This document shows, piece by piece, positions 8,030 through 17,360 of a DNA stretch of 64,000 nucleotides (positions are counted from its first letter, which is position 1; each line of letters begins with the position of its first letter). The DNA is from Arthrobacter sp. ISL-85 (GTDB lineage Bacteria > Actinomycetota > Actinomycetes > Actinomycetales > Micrococcaceae): the NCBI RefSeq assembly GCF_018613675.1, contig NZ_JAGGPQ010000002.1:58529-122528 (forward strand), in the 5' to 3' direction. A program made the position numbers and the translations under genes. Below the pieces are notes generated by a model. The model worked only from the letters and a program-made list of their open reading frames with translations, did no database searches and was not told the origin of the DNA.

Positions 8030-9541
8030 GTGGCAGCTATCGAAAACAACTACAGGGAACCGACCTACGGCAACTGGCGGCGTCCGCGCAAGGCAGGCAT
8101 CGGAACGCTCGGTGGGCTCGCCACAGCAGGATTGTTTGTTGGCCTGATCATCACGGTGATCTGTTTCTTCGTCGGCGGCTGGTTCCCCGGACTGGTTGCC
8201 CTGCTCGTCCTGGGGTTGGCGCTGGCCGTCGTCTCGGTGACCGACAAGCACAACAAGTCCGTAGGGGAGCGGGTCTTCGCCCGCCTGGCGTTCCGCTCGG
8301 CACGGCGCAGGAAGGCCAACATCTACCGCTCCGGCCCACTGGGACTGACACCCTGGGGCGAGTTCCAGCTGCCCGGCATCTCTGCCGGGTCCAAACTTTA
8401 CGAATTCACCGACTCCTATGGCCGCCCGTTCGCATTGATTCACCTTCCCTCCACCGCCCACTACACCGTCGTCTTCGGCACCCAGCCCGACGGGTCGTCA
8501 CTGGTTGATCCCGAGCAGATTGATGCCTGGGTGGCTAACTGGGGCGGCTGGCTGGCCTCGTTGTCGAACGAACCCGCCGTTGTCGCGGCGTCCGTCACGG
8601 TCGAAACCGCCCCCGATTCCGGGGCCCGGCTCCGCCGGGAAGTTGAATCGAACATCCATGACGACGCCCCCGCGATTGCCAAGGCCATGCTCCGGGAAGC
8701 CTTGGAGACCTACCCGCAGGGATCGGCCACTATCCGGGCGTGGGTCGCGCTGACGTTCAGCGCGGCTGCCCGGGCAGGCGGCAAACGACGCACCGCCGAA
8801 GAAATCGCACGGGATCTCGCCTCCCGGCTTCCCAGCCTGACCGAGCGTCTGGAATCCACCGGCGCCGGCGCGTGCGCGCCGTTGAACGCCCAAGAACTCT
8901 GTGAGCTCGTTAGGGTCGCGTACGACCCTGCAGCGGCCCGCCTCATTGACGAAGCCCACTATCAAGGCACACCCGTTGAGCTGAACTGGGGCGACGTCGG
9001 ACCCTCCGCCCACCAAGCCGACTGGGATGGCTACCGCCACGACTCCGGCCACTCCGTGTCCTGGTCCATGACGGGCGCACCCCGCGGCCACATCCTGGCA
9101 TCAGCCCTGGCCCGCCTGGTCGCACCCCACGGGGAGATCGCCCGCAAGCGCGTCACCTTGCTGTACCGGCCGATCGAAGCCGGCCGCGCGGCCGCCATCG
9201 TGGAGTCCGACCAGACCAGCGCCCTCACCCGGGCCTCCTCAACGAACCGGCCCACAGCCCGCGCCCTGGTCGATGCGCGCGCGGCGCAGGCCACCGCAGC
9301 CGAGGAAGCCAAGGGTGCCGGTCTGGTCAACTTCGGCATGGTCGTAACGGCCACGGTGCTGTCCTCCCGTGACCTCGATGACGCCGTGGCCGTGGTGGAG
9401 GGCAACCTCGGCCCCTCGGCCCGTCTGCTGCTGCGGCGCGCCTACGGCTCCCAGGATTCTGCCTTCGCCGCGTCCCTGCCATTGGGCCTGGTGCTGCCCA
9501 AGCACTTGAAGGTTCCCGAAGAGATCCGCGAGGCCATGTGA
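8030..9541 (+). CDS. SCO6880 family protein (PrgI-like membrane plus VirB4 N-domain)
   Basis: 503 residues from a GTG at 8030 with GGGGGG ten bases upstream. Two membrane segments (about 24-66) are followed by RVFARLAFRSARRRKANIYRS and a long soluble domain. The family is a stable member of actinobacterial conjugation operons, found between the VirB6-like protein and the VirB4-like ATPase. It joins the PrgI-like membrane module to what corresponds to the N-terminal domain of VirB4, so it likely anchors the ATPase to the channel. Its stop overlaps the start region of the next gene. Confidence 0.85.
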   Translation: MAAIENNYREPTYGNWRRPRKAGIGTLGGLATAGLFVGLIITVICFFVGGWFPGLVALLVLGLALAVVSVTDKHNKSVGERVFARLAFRSARRRKANIYRSGPLGLTPWGEFQLPGISAGSKLYEFTDSYGRPFALIHLPSTAHYTVVFGTQPDGSSLVDPEQIDAWVANWGGWLASLSNEPAVVAASVTVETAPDSGARLRREVESNIHDDAPAIAKAMLREALETYPQGSATIRAWVALTFSAAARAGGKRRTAEEIARDLASRLPSLTERLESTGAGACAPLNAQELCELVRVAYDPAAARLIDEAHYQGTPVELNWGDVGPSAHQADWDGYRHDSGHSVSWSMTGAPRGHILASALARLVAPHGEIARKRVTLLYRPIEAGRAAAIVESDQTSALTRASSTNRPTARALVDARAAQATAAEEAKGAGLVNFGMVVTATVLSSRDLDDAVAVVEGNLGPSARLLLRRAYGSQDSAFAASLPLGLVLPKHLKVPEEIREAM

Positions 9542-11163
9542 TGTTCGAAAGCCGTACCAAGCACCAGCGCACACAAGCCTCTGCCACCAAGCAGGCCCCT
9601 GCCACGAAGCTCGCGGCCGCGGTCGCCCGCCGCCCGGGCCTGCGGGGCTGGCGCGGCCGCGGACAGGGCGAAGCCGTCTACGTCACGGCAGCGGACGAAT
9701 GGCGCGGCACCTCCGTCCAGGTTTGCGGTCTGTGGCCGTTCGTGGGCGGGTCCGGCACCCCGATCCTGGGCGTGCCGATCGGCGTGCACACCGACACCGG
9801 AGCGCCCTTCGGGGCCGATCCGATCAGCTGGTTCATGCAAGGCATGATCAACAACCCCTCCATGTTCGTCCTCGGCCTGCCGCATTACGGCAAGTCCACA
9901 CTCGTCCGGCACATCGTTTTGGGCCTGGCAGGCCGGGGCATCAACCCGTTGATCCTCGGTGACCTGAAACCGGACTACGTTGACCTCATCGAAGCCCTCG
10001 GCGGACAGGTCATCAGTCTCGGTCCCGGGCGCGGCCACCTGAACGTCCTGGACCCCGGTGAAGCCACCGGCGCCGCCGTCAGGCTCCTCGCCTCAGCCGA
10101 AGAACACCGGGCCAAGGCCAACCGGGCCACGGACGAAGCCGCAGCAGGTTCGTTACTGGCGGCAGCAGTGAAGGCTGAGAAGCTGGCCGAACAGCTGATG
10201 GCCGACTCGCACAACCGGCGCCTGAACATGATCACGGCGCTGATCACCATCGTGCGGAACGCCAAGCCCAGCGCCCACGAGGAATCCCTGATCGACCGGG
10301 CGCTGCACATCCTGGACGAGCGCCTGGACCGCGTGCCCCTGATCGGGGATCTGATCGAGGTCATCAAAGACGCCCCCGACGAGCTCCGGGCCATCGCCCT
10401 GGACCGTGGCGACATGAGCCGCTACCTCGACGCGACCGACCAGCTGCGCCAGTCGCTGTACTCCCTCGACGGCTCGGGCCGGTTCTCTGACATGTTCTCC
10501 AAACCCACCGACCAGCCGATGGACCTGACCAAACCCGTGGTCTTCGACCTGTCAGGAATCTCCGACACGCAACGGGACATCCAGGCCGCCTGCCTGCTGG
10601 CCTGCTGGTCAACCGGGTTCGCGACCGTCCAGGTCGCCCACACCCTGGCCGACGCAGGCCTGGAGCCGCGCCGAAACTACTTCGTCGTCATGGACGAGCT
10701 GTGGCGGGCCCTGCGCTCCGGTGAAGGCATGGTGGACCGGGTTGACTCCCTGACCCGCCTGAACCGTACCGAAGGCGTGGGACAGGCCATGATCACGCAC
10801 ACCATGAGTGACCTCGAAGCCCTGCCTACCGAATCCGAACGGATGAAAGCACGCGGATTCGTCGAACGCTCCGGCATGGTCGTCTGCGGTGCACTCCCCG
10901 GGGCCGAAATGGAAAAACTCAACAAAGCCGTCACCCTCTCCCGGGCCGAACAATCCCGGCTCATCTCGTGGGCTGACCCGGGGTCATGGACCGACGTCGG
11001 TGGATCCCGCAAACGGGTCCGCCCCGGCCTGGGCAAGTTCCTCTTCAAAGTCGGCGGCAGGCCTGGAATCCCCGTCGCCCTCAAGCTGACCAGTGTTGAA
11101 GAATCCCTGCATGACACAAATAAACGCTGGACGATCAACCGGAGCGGGGAAGGGGAGAACTGA
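9538..11163 (+). CDS. VirB4-like conjugation ATPase
   Basis: 541 residues. Walker A GLPHYGKST at about 113-121, a GDLKPDYVDLI segment following the next strand, and Walker B YFVVMDELW near residue 385, then MITHTMSDLEAL, the pattern of VirB4/TraE/HerA-type P-loop ATPases. The N-terminal VirB4 domain appears to sit in the preceding SCO6880 protein. It energises pilus or channel assembly in conjugation. The GTG at 9538 and the ATG at 9541 are both possible; the operon overlaps here by 1-4 bases. Its stop overlaps the coupling-protein start. Confidence 0.9.
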   Translation: MMFESRTKHQRTQASATKQAPATKLAAAVARRPGLRGWRGRGQGEAVYVTAADEWRGTSVQVCGLWPFVGGSGTPILGVPIGVHTDTGAPFGADPISWFMQGMINNPSMFVLGLPHYGKSTLVRHIVLGLAGRGINPLILGDLKPDYVDLIEALGGQVISLGPGRGHLNVLDPGEATGAAVRLLASAEEHRAKANRATDEAAAGSLLAAAVKAEKLAEQLMADSHNRRLNMITALITIVRNAKPSAHEESLIDRALHILDERLDRVPLIGDLIEVIKDAPDELRAIALDRGDMSRYLDATDQLRQSLYSLDGSGRFSDMFSKPTDQPMDLTKPVVFDLSGISDTQRDIQAACLLACWSTGFATVQVAHTLADAGLEPRRNYFVVMDELWRALRSGEGMVDRVDSLTRLNRTEGVGQAMITHTMSDLEALPTESERMKARGFVERSGMVVCGALPGAEMEKLNKAVTLSRAEQSRLISWADPGSWTDVGGSRKRVRPGLGKFLFKVGGRPGIPVALKLTSVEESLHDTNKRWTINRSGEGEN

Positions 11164-12932
11164 TGGGTGCACCAAGCAGCGGCAAGCGTTCCCGGCTGGA
11201 CACCGAAACGGTCCTGCTCTGGGTTTGCATCACCGTCGTGGTGCTCGGTGTGGGCTCGGTGACCGGCGCCGTGCATCTGGGATCGCTCCTGTCAGGTGAC
11301 GGCCAGAAACTCCCTGCCAACCCGTTCGAACTGGTCTTCGGCCTGCTCTCCCACAAGGTCACCTGGCCTGCGGTCTCTACCTGGGTCCTGGTCGGCTTCG
11401 GCGTCCTCGCCATCGCCGGCGCCGTCCTCGTGGTCCGTGCCGTGCTGCGCCGTCGGTCCAAGCGTTCCCGCGTGGACGCCGCCGCCCAGCACATGGCCAA
11501 AGGCCGTGACCTGCGCGCCCTGAGCCTGCGCGGGGCCACGGCCACCGCCGAACGCCTCGGAGTGAAAGGCTCACCCGGTGTCCCGGTCGGTAAGACGGTT
11601 CTGGGTGGGCAGATGGTTTACGGCTCCTGGGAAGACATGCATATCGATATCTGGGGACCTCGCACGGGCAAGACGACCTCCCGGGCCATCCCGGCGATTC
11701 TTGCCGCCCCCGGTGCTGCGTTGGTGACGTCGAACAAGCGGGACATCGTGGACGGGACACGCGACGTCCGGGCCGCCGGCGGGCGGGTGTGGGTCTTCGA
11801 CCCGCAGTCCGTCGCCCTTGAGGAACCCACCTGGTGGTGGAACCCCCTGTCCTACGTCACCGACGAAGTGCGCGCGGCACGTCTGGCCGACCATTTCGCC
11901 GCGGGTTCCCGCGGCCCGGACGCCAAAACGGACGCTTACTTCGACCCGGCCGGCCAGGATCTTCTCGCCGGCCTCCTGCTCGCCGCCGCCCTCGACGAAC
12001 GGCCAATCACGCAGGTTCACACCTGGCTGACCCGTCCCGCCGACGACGAAGCAGTGGACATCCTCAAGACCCACGGCTTCACCCAGACCTCCAACGCCGT
12101 CGGCGGCGTCATCAACGCCCCCGAAAAGCAACGCGGCGGCGTGTACGGCACGGCACTGCAAATGGCCTCCTGCCTCACCAACCGCCAAGTAGCCCAATGG
12201 GTCACACCCCAAGGTGAGAAGGACGAACGGCCCCAGTTCGAACCCGCAGCGTTCGTCCGCTCCAAAGGCACGCTGTACAGCCTGTCCAAGGAAGGCAAAG
12301 GCACCGCCGGCCCGCTAGTGACGGCGCTGACCGTAGCCACGGTCGAAGCCGCCGAAGAACTCGCCGTCCACTCACCCGGCGGCCGGTTGGCCACACCCAT
12401 GGTCGGTGTCCTGGACGAAGCAGCCAATGTTTGCCGCTGGCGTGAACTACCCAACCTTTACAGCCACTACGGCTCCCGCGGCATCGTCCTGATGACCATC
12501 CTCCAGTCCTGGTCCCAAGGCGTCGAAGTGTGGGGCCGGGACGGGATGCGCAAACTCTGGAGCGCATCCAACATCAAGGTCTACGGCGGCGGCGTCGCCG
12601 AAGCCGAATTCCTGAACGAGCTCGCGCAGCTCGTGGGGGAGTACCGCTACTCCAACACGACCAGAAGCCGCTCCAAACAAGGCACCTCCTACAGCCACGA
12701 TGACGACCGCAAAGAACGCACCCTGGACGTCTCGGACCTGGCCGCGTTCCCCCGCGGCCGCGCCATCATGTTCGCCTCCGGCGCCCCCGCCGCCCTGCTA
12801 GAAACGGTGCCCTGGATGAGCGGTCCCCAAGCTGGCGCGGTGCGGGCCTCCATCGCTACACATGATCCCGCTAACAAGCCGGCGGCCGCGGCCGGGAACC
12901 GGTGGATCGCCGCAGGTGCCTCCAATGAGTGA
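11163..12932 (+). CDS. VirD4/TraG-type coupling protein
   Basis: 589 residues. Two N-terminal membrane segments (about 16-42 and 70-93), Walker A WGPRTGKTTSRAIP at about 164-177, Walker B MVGVLDEAANVCRW near 412, and the C-terminal motor motifs ILQSWSQGVEVWG and YGGGVAE. These mark the TraG/VirD4 coupling ATPase that brings the relaxosome to the channel and pumps DNA. Its stop overlaps the DUF4913 gene by eight bases. No relaxase gene is visible in the window, so it presumably lies to the left of base 1, or transfer uses another route. Confidence 0.93.
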   Translation: MGAPSSGKRSRLDTETVLLWVCITVVVLGVGSVTGAVHLGSLLSGDGQKLPANPFELVFGLLSHKVTWPAVSTWVLVGFGVLAIAGAVLVVRAVLRRRSKRSRVDAAAQHMAKGRDLRALSLRGATATAERLGVKGSPGVPVGKTVLGGQMVYGSWEDMHIDIWGPRTGKTTSRAIPAILAAPGAALVTSNKRDIVDGTRDVRAAGGRVWVFDPQSVALEEPTWWWNPLSYVTDEVRAARLADHFAAGSRGPDAKTDAYFDPAGQDLLAGLLLAAALDERPITQVHTWLTRPADDEAVDILKTHGFTQTSNAVGGVINAPEKQRGGVYGTALQMASCLTNRQVAQWVTPQGEKDERPQFEPAAFVRSKGTLYSLSKEGKGTAGPLVTALTVATVEAAEELAVHSPGGRLATPMVGVLDEAANVCRWRELPNLYSHYGSRGIVLMTILQSWSQGVEVWGRDGMRKLWSASNIKVYGGGVAEAEFLNELAQLVGEYRYSNTTRSRSKQGTSYSHDDDRKERTLDVSDLAAFPRGRAIMFASGAPAALLETVPWMSGPQAGAVRASIATHDPANKPAAAAGNRWIAAGASNE

Positions 12933-13347
12933 GGGCATGGGGGAGTGGGACGACGAGATCGAAGACACCACAACCCCCACCGAGCCGGCTGAGGAGAACG
13001 AGGACGCACCTGAGCTGTTCTACCCAAACGTCGCCGAATTCGTCCGCATGAAGCTGGCCACCAGCTACCGTCGACAACTCAACGTCCAGGGAGGGGTGAC
13101 TTGGTGCCCGCAGTGGTGGAAGCACGCGGAAGCGATCAGCCGCCTCGAAGCGCTCTGGCGGGCCTGGGAATTCCTGCGGCTCGACGGAACCACAGGAATG
13201 AGCGTGTGGTGGCGCGACCACGCAGACCACCACATGTCCGTCCTGCTCTCAACAGATGGGCCATTCAAGGGCTGCACCCCGGACGACGGCCACCGCGCCA
13301 AACTCACCCCTCTACCCTGCGAGGACCCGCCCCCGGGGCTCTTCTAA
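12925..13347 (+). CDS. DUF4913 domain protein
   Basis: 140 residues from the ATG at 12925 inside the end of the coupling-protein gene. After an acidic N-terminus the sequence LFYPNVAEFVRMKLATSYRR, then VTWCPQWWKHAEAISRLEALWRAWEFLR and MSVWWRDHADHHMSVLLS, is the conserved DUF4913 domain. The family sits at the end of actinobacterial conjugation operons, directly after the VirD4-like gene, as here. Its role is unknown. It is rich in Trp and His (HADHH), which could suggest metal or protein contact. Confidence 0.85.
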   Translation: MSEGMGEWDDEIEDTTTPTEPAEENEDAPELFYPNVAEFVRMKLATSYRRQLNVQGGVTWCPQWWKHAEAISRLEALWRAWEFLRLDGTTGMSVWWRDHADHHMSVLLSTDGPFKGCTPDDGHRAKLTPLPCEDPPPGLF

Positions 13348-13704
13348 GCCGGCTGTTGTCAGCCGACGCTCGAGGTGATCACGCAGGCTGTCCATGGTTG
13401 GGGTCAATCCAGGTTATCCACGGCTGGAAATCGGGAGCCATCGGGAAAGCTCCCCTAACAGCAGCAGCGGTGGATAACCCATCAGGATTGTCCACGGCTG
13501 TGGGCAGCGAACATTGACGCTGGCGCCCGAATGTCGGGCCTTTGCTTTCTGGTGCAACTCTTCCGATCCTGTTAATGGCGTGCCTTCCGGTCGTGGATAT
13601 TCTCTCCGTCGGCGACGGGTCGTCACCATGTAGTCAGGGACTACCCACCGGCGGTTGCTTATTCAGCCTGTACGCGTCACATATCAGCGGGAATCACTTG
13701 CTCG
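13348..13704. other. Gene-free gap between conjugation operon and defence pair
   Basis: Besides the DnaA-box-like repeats in its first third, I see no coding sequence. The rest is presumably the promoter region of the ATPase gene at 13705 and the junction where the less GC-rich defence cassette was inserted. Confidence 0.5.
13412..13479. repeat. Inverted repeat with DnaA-box-like arms enclosing a hairpin
   Basis: The arm GGTTATCCACGGCTG (13412-13426) recurs inverted at 13465-13479 with 14 of 15 matches. Each arm holds TTATCCAC, eight of nine bases of a DnaA box. Between them GGGAGC / GCTCCC (about 13434-13453) forms an inner hairpin. A third direct copy of TCCACGGCTG is at 13491-13500. It lies in the 357-base gap after the conjugation operon, so it could be an origin, a transfer origin or a partition site. 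Confidence 0.6.
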
Positions 13705-15210
13705 ATGTCATCAGGCAGACGCGGGGTCGGTAGTGTGGCGTGCGTGGACACAGCAAGTAATGCAACCAGCGGGTTCGAAGAGCGTCGACTCATTTCCGCG
13801 CAGGCCGATGGAGTACTGGGGGAGTTTGATCATAGGTTCGATTTCGAATCCCCAGGCCAGTTCGCAATTGTGTACGGCCCCAACGGTGTGGGTAAGACCA
13901 GGGTTCTTGAGATCATCAACGCCCTGTGCAATATGAACGTTATGCGGCTGAGCTCATTGCCCTTCCGATCCGCCGAGTTGAAATTCTCCGACGGCAGTAG
14001 ATTTCGAGTTACGCGTATTTCCGGTGTTGAGGCCAAAGGACATTTGGACATCGACGGCATTACAGAACCTCAAGAGAAGGTCGATGAGCTGGAGTTTTGT
14101 CTCTGGAACGGCGCCCGTCCCCCCGTGAAATCGCGGGTCAGTACCCTGAACGATTTCCAAGTATTCCTACAGCAAGCAACCCCTTACGAGCCGACGGATG
14201 ACCCAGACATCTGGATAGACCCCAATGACGGGGAGCTAGTTTCCTTTGAGCACCTTGAACGGCGACACTTGCCACGGTTCCACGCTCGTAACTCCGCGGT
14301 GGGAAACAAAAAGAGGATGACCTCCGCAATCGACCCTGCGATTCGCGATTATGCTAAATCATTGGATGTTCGTCTAATTGAAACGCAGAGGTTACTTGGG
14401 CTGAGCCTTCAGGAGGTTGTCCGCACTGGGGACCGCCACCCTTTCCGCGAGAATTCTCCGCATAGCGTCCCGACCATCATTCGCTATTCTGACCAGATCA
14501 AGCAATCACTGGACAATAACCTGTCCGCCAACTCCAGACTAACCCAAAGCCTCGATAGCACCTTCCCCCGGCGAATGCTGGAGCGGGGTGACAAGTCGGT
14601 ACTGACCGAGCAAGAGCTTCGCAACAAGTGGGCCGAACAAACCACTCGCCGCGCCCGCCTTACGGAGATCGCCGATCTTAATGTGGACCCTGAATTGTCT
14701 CTGCCCGAGGGTTCCTTAAACTCCTGGCAGCTGGGCATGCTGGAGCTATACCTTGAAGATGCCGACAAGAAGCTCGACTCCTTCTCGAACGTGCTCGAAC
14801 GCATTAATCTCCTAGAAGAGATCGTCAATGCTCGACTGCTACGGAAGTCGCTCCACGTGGATGCCAACGATGGGCTCGTGGTAACGCGCGAACTCGATGG
14901 ATCAAGCGTCCCTCTGACAGCGCTCTCGTCCGGTGAACAGCACGAAATAATTCTCATGTTTGACCTTCTCTTCAATGTGCAACCGGGGTCCCTCGTGATG
15001 ATCGATGAGCCGGAAATCTCCTTACACATCGGCTGGCAAAAAAAGTTCATCGCAGACGTTTTGCGAATTTCAGACTTGGTGGGGTTCCAGTTCGTAGTGG
15101 CAACGCATTCGCCGCAGATCATAGATCGATGGTGGAGTAATGCAACCAGACTGGGCCCGACTCTGTCTGGCTTCCTAAGCGAGGAGGAAACGGCCGACGA
15201 TGCTCGATAG
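13705..15210 (+). CDS. AAA ATPase of a PARIS-like defence pair (AriA-like)
   Basis: 501 residues. An ABC/SMC-type ATPase of the AAA_15/OLD group: Walker A YGPNGVGKT at 57-65, signature ALSSGEQHE at about 407, Walker B LVMIDEPEISLH at about 430 and the H-loop VATHSPQI at about 465, with a long helical insert between. The next gene, overlapping by 11 bases, encodes a DUF4435/Toprim protein. This pairing and these sizes match PARIS, in which the ATPase AriA holds the toxic effector AriB until a phage anti-restriction protein appears; AbiL-type pairs are the closest alternative. GTG codons at 13735 and 13744 are alternative starts. By eye the gene is less GC-rich than its neighbours, suggesting separate acquisition. 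Confidence 0.8.
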   Translation: MSSGRRGVGSVACVDTASNATSGFEERRLISAQADGVLGEFDHRFDFESPGQFAIVYGPNGVGKTRVLEIINALCNMNVMRLSSLPFRSAELKFSDGSRFRVTRISGVEAKGHLDIDGITEPQEKVDELEFCLWNGARPPVKSRVSTLNDFQVFLQQATPYEPTDDPDIWIDPNDGELVSFEHLERRHLPRFHARNSAVGNKKRMTSAIDPAIRDYAKSLDVRLIETQRLLGLSLQEVVRTGDRHPFRENSPHSVPTIIRYSDQIKQSLDNNLSANSRLTQSLDSTFPRRMLERGDKSVLTEQELRNKWAEQTTRRARLTEIADLNVDPELSLPEGSLNSWQLGMLELYLEDADKKLDSFSNVLERINLLEEIVNARLLRKSLHVDANDGLVVTRELDGSSVPLTALSSGEQHEIILMFDLLFNVQPGSLVMIDEPEISLHIGWQKKFIADVLRISDLVGFQFVVATHSPQIIDRWWSNATRLGPTLSGFLSEEETADDAR

Positions 15211-16051
15211 CGTGACCGCCGATAGTATTTTTGCTGAGATCCTCATGGACGAAACGTCACCCAGTGCCTTCTTACTCGTGGAGGGTCCCGATGAGAGCGC
15301 TGTTTTCTACGGGCACGTTTCAGCCGATGTTGTGTTGATCGTCTGCGGCGGTAAAAAGACCGTCCTTGGTGCCGTGCGCCTCGCGGAGTGCAACGGTAAT
15401 GGCAACGTGTACGGGCTGGTCGACAACGACTTCGACCGCATACAAGGGCTGGACAAGCACTATCCGGCTCACGTAGTAGCAACGGAAGCCTATGACCTCA
15501 TCGCCGATCTCGTAATGTCGTCGTCAGATGTTTTGCGAAGGTCATTAAGCGCCCATGCAGCATCGGGTGTTCGTGCTATAGAGGAAGCTTTGGATGACTC
15601 CGTCGATCATGGAGTCTTTGCTTTGACCTCGAGACTGGCTGCTGCCCGGCTGGCGGCAAAGAGGAAGCAGTACCCTCTCACATTCAAAGGTTACAATTTC
15701 ACACCCATGATTGGCCCGGGCTACAAGCCTGCGAACCTAATCCGATTCTTGGACCACGCCGCCTGCCGAAATCCGCAATTCGTCGTAGACGCCACGGTAC
15801 TGGAAGAGGTTGAAGCGGCATTTTCGGAAACCGACGTGACGCGCCACACCTCCGGTGGGCACGACATCGTGGGCGCATCGGTAGCACTACTGCGCAAAGC
15901 GGGATCGCAAGTCTCCATCAAGACCATATCCGGCACGCTCATCGCCGTGGCGTCGTGCCAAGTACTGGCCTCACTAACCTGCTTGGTAGAACTCACAACC
16001 ATGGCTCGGGCGGACTCAGGCGTGGAGCTGCTGGATTGTTTTGCCGCGTAG
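15200..16051 (+). CDS. DUF4435/Toprim effector of a PARIS-like pair (AriB-like)
   Basis: 283 residues. The N-terminus has Toprim-type acidic motifs: LLVEGPDES (Glu 28), CGGKKTVLGAV (50-60) and GLVDNDFDR (Asp 75, Asp 77). This is the DUF4435 pattern, a predicted metal-dependent nuclease. In PARIS the released AriB cleaves host tRNA and stops phage growth. The start overlaps the ATPase stop, so the partners are made together. The C-terminal 200 residues are helical with no recognised domain. Function is inferred from the pairing; the activating signal cannot be read from sequence. Confidence 0.8.
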   Translation: MLDSVTADSIFAEILMDETSPSAFLLVEGPDESAVFYGHVSADVVLIVCGGKKTVLGAVRLAECNGNGNVYGLVDNDFDRIQGLDKHYPAHVVATEAYDLIADLVMSSSDVLRRSLSAHAASGVRAIEEALDDSVDHGVFALTSRLAAARLAAKRKQYPLTFKGYNFTPMIGPGYKPANLIRFLDHAACRNPQFVVDATVLEEVEAAFSETDVTRHTSGGHDIVGASVALLRKAGSQVSIKTISGTLIAVASCQVLASLTCLVELTTMARADSGVELLDCFAA

Positions 16052-16549
16052 CGAACTGACGGCGGCTGCTGATGCATCCCCGCCCGCCCGCTTCCATATA
16101 GACGTTGACTCACTTTGCTGCAGTTTCCAGCCGGCAAACTCAAACCACCATTCCCACGGATAAGGCACTGGTCAGGCAAAGTCGTGTCAGATTGACTTCT
16201 AGGAGTCTCTTAGTTCAGTGCCAGGAAAGGACAAAACTGACCCTGACCTGACACATATTTGCCTGGTCACTGACGTCAGTTTTGGGTGTAGTCCAATTTG
16301 GCGAAGTCTGAAAAGTGCAAGACAGGCAACGATTTTGATTCGCTGGCTTGAGATCCCTCTGGTTGGAAGCACCTGCTGCGGGGCCATGAAAGCCCCGACC
16401 CGCGCAGCCGCCTCCTGCTTAGATGTAAACAGGGCGAAGGACCAGCACTTCGTGCCTGTCCCCTTCGAGGTTTTGAACCCGCCTCTACATAGGTTGGCAA
16501 TGCTACGGGTTCCAATCCGACTGTTATTGCCGCCGATCGGCGATAGCAC
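16052..16549. other. Gene-free gap
   Basis: Open frames exist on both strands here but none has an SD, recognisable domain or coding-like composition. The base composition is lower in GC than the flanks. It is the junction between the defence pair and the catabolic module; I see no insertion sequence ends or convincing tRNA. Confidence 0.5.
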
Positions 16550-17218
16550 CTAGTTGTCCGTAAGTACCGAGATTGCTCGGCGGCCGAGGCTTCCGAGGAC
16601 GTGGCGCTGCATGACTTCGCGGGCGCGCGTGCGGTCTCCCTGGATAACGGCGTTGGCGATTTCGATGTGTTCTTCTTGGACGCGGACGCGGTCTTTTTCG
16701 GAGTCTTTTTGGCTTTTCAGTCCGATTTGGCGGTAGCGGTCTGCTTTGTCCCACAGTCCTTCCAGGATCCCTATGAGGAGCGGGTTGTGGGAGGCGGTGT
16801 AGATGGCGCGGTGGAACTCGCGGTGGGCCGTCATGGCTGCGAGGTCAGCGGCGTCGTGGAGGGGTTTCAGTTGCTCGAGTGCCGACCGGATGTTGGCGAT
16901 ATCTGCCGGTGTTCGGCTCTCTGCAGCGAGGCCGGCGGCGAGAGGGTCCAAGTTTTCCCGAATGACGTAAAGGTCTCGTGCTTCTTCCGCGGTAAGGGAA
17001 GCAACCTTGGCGTCGCTGTGTGATTTGAGTTCAACCATGCCCTCGGCGGCAAGGCGGCGAAGGGCTTCGCGCAATGGCGTAGTGCTCACCCCGATTTCCT
17101 GCGCCAGTTTCGACTGGCTGAGGACGGATCCTTGCTCGATGTCCCCCGTCAGAATGCGCCGGCGCAGTTCCTCGTACGCGTAGGCGTTCTTGGTCAGTAT
17201 CGGGGACGGGGTCGGCAC
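16550..17218 (-). CDS. GntR-family (FadR/FCD) transcriptional regulator
   Basis: 222 residues from a GTG with AAGGAG ten bases upstream. N-terminal winged HTH (YEELRRRILTGDIEQGSVLSQ, then LAQEIGVSTTPLREALRRLAAEG) and C-terminal FCD ligand-binding domain with metal-binding His and Asp positions (HREFHRAIY, EEHIEI). FCD regulators usually sense small carboxylates. Its own promoter and those of the four neighbouring transcription units carry copies of a TTATAGGCTATAA-like palindrome, so it most likely autoregulates and controls the carboxylate module at 17.3-29.7 kb. Ligand unknown. Confidence 0.9.
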   Translation of the reverse strand: MPTPSPILTKNAYAYEELRRRILTGDIEQGSVLSQSKLAQEIGVSTTPLREALRRLAAEGMVELKSHSDAKVASLTAEEARDLYVIRENLDPLAAGLAAESRTPADIANIRSALEQLKPLHDAADLAAMTAHREFHRAIYTASHNPLLIGILEGLWDKADRYRQIGLKSQKDSEKDRVRVQEEHIEIANAVIQGDRTRAREVMQRHVLGSLGRRAISVLTDN

Positions 17219-17273
17219 CTGTTGCTCCTTATCGTGAGAGGGCTGTTTCCAACGCTGCCTCTGACAGCCAAGG

Positions 17274-17294
17274 AATAGGCTATGGCTTATATTA
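17274..17294. promoter_or_regulatory. GntR operator-like site upstream of gntR
   Basis: GAATAGGCTATGG matches the central nine positions of TTATAGGCTATAA and is followed by CTTATATTA. It lies about 55 bases upstream of the regulator start, suggesting autoregulation. Weakest of the five copies. Confidence 0.45.
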
Positions 17295-17360
17295 CCGGCC
17301 TTTTTGCGTTACCACCGGGAGGTGCAAGCGCGACCTACGACAGCGGCGGAACCCCGCGAG

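Noticed and set aside
16440..16530. tRNA-like GGTTCAAAACC segment on minus
   Set aside because: No acceptor, D or anticodon stem could be built around it.
16199..16553. Overlapping 110-codon frames on both strands in the gap after the defence pair
   Set aside because: No SD, no domain, and Cys/Arg-rich translations.
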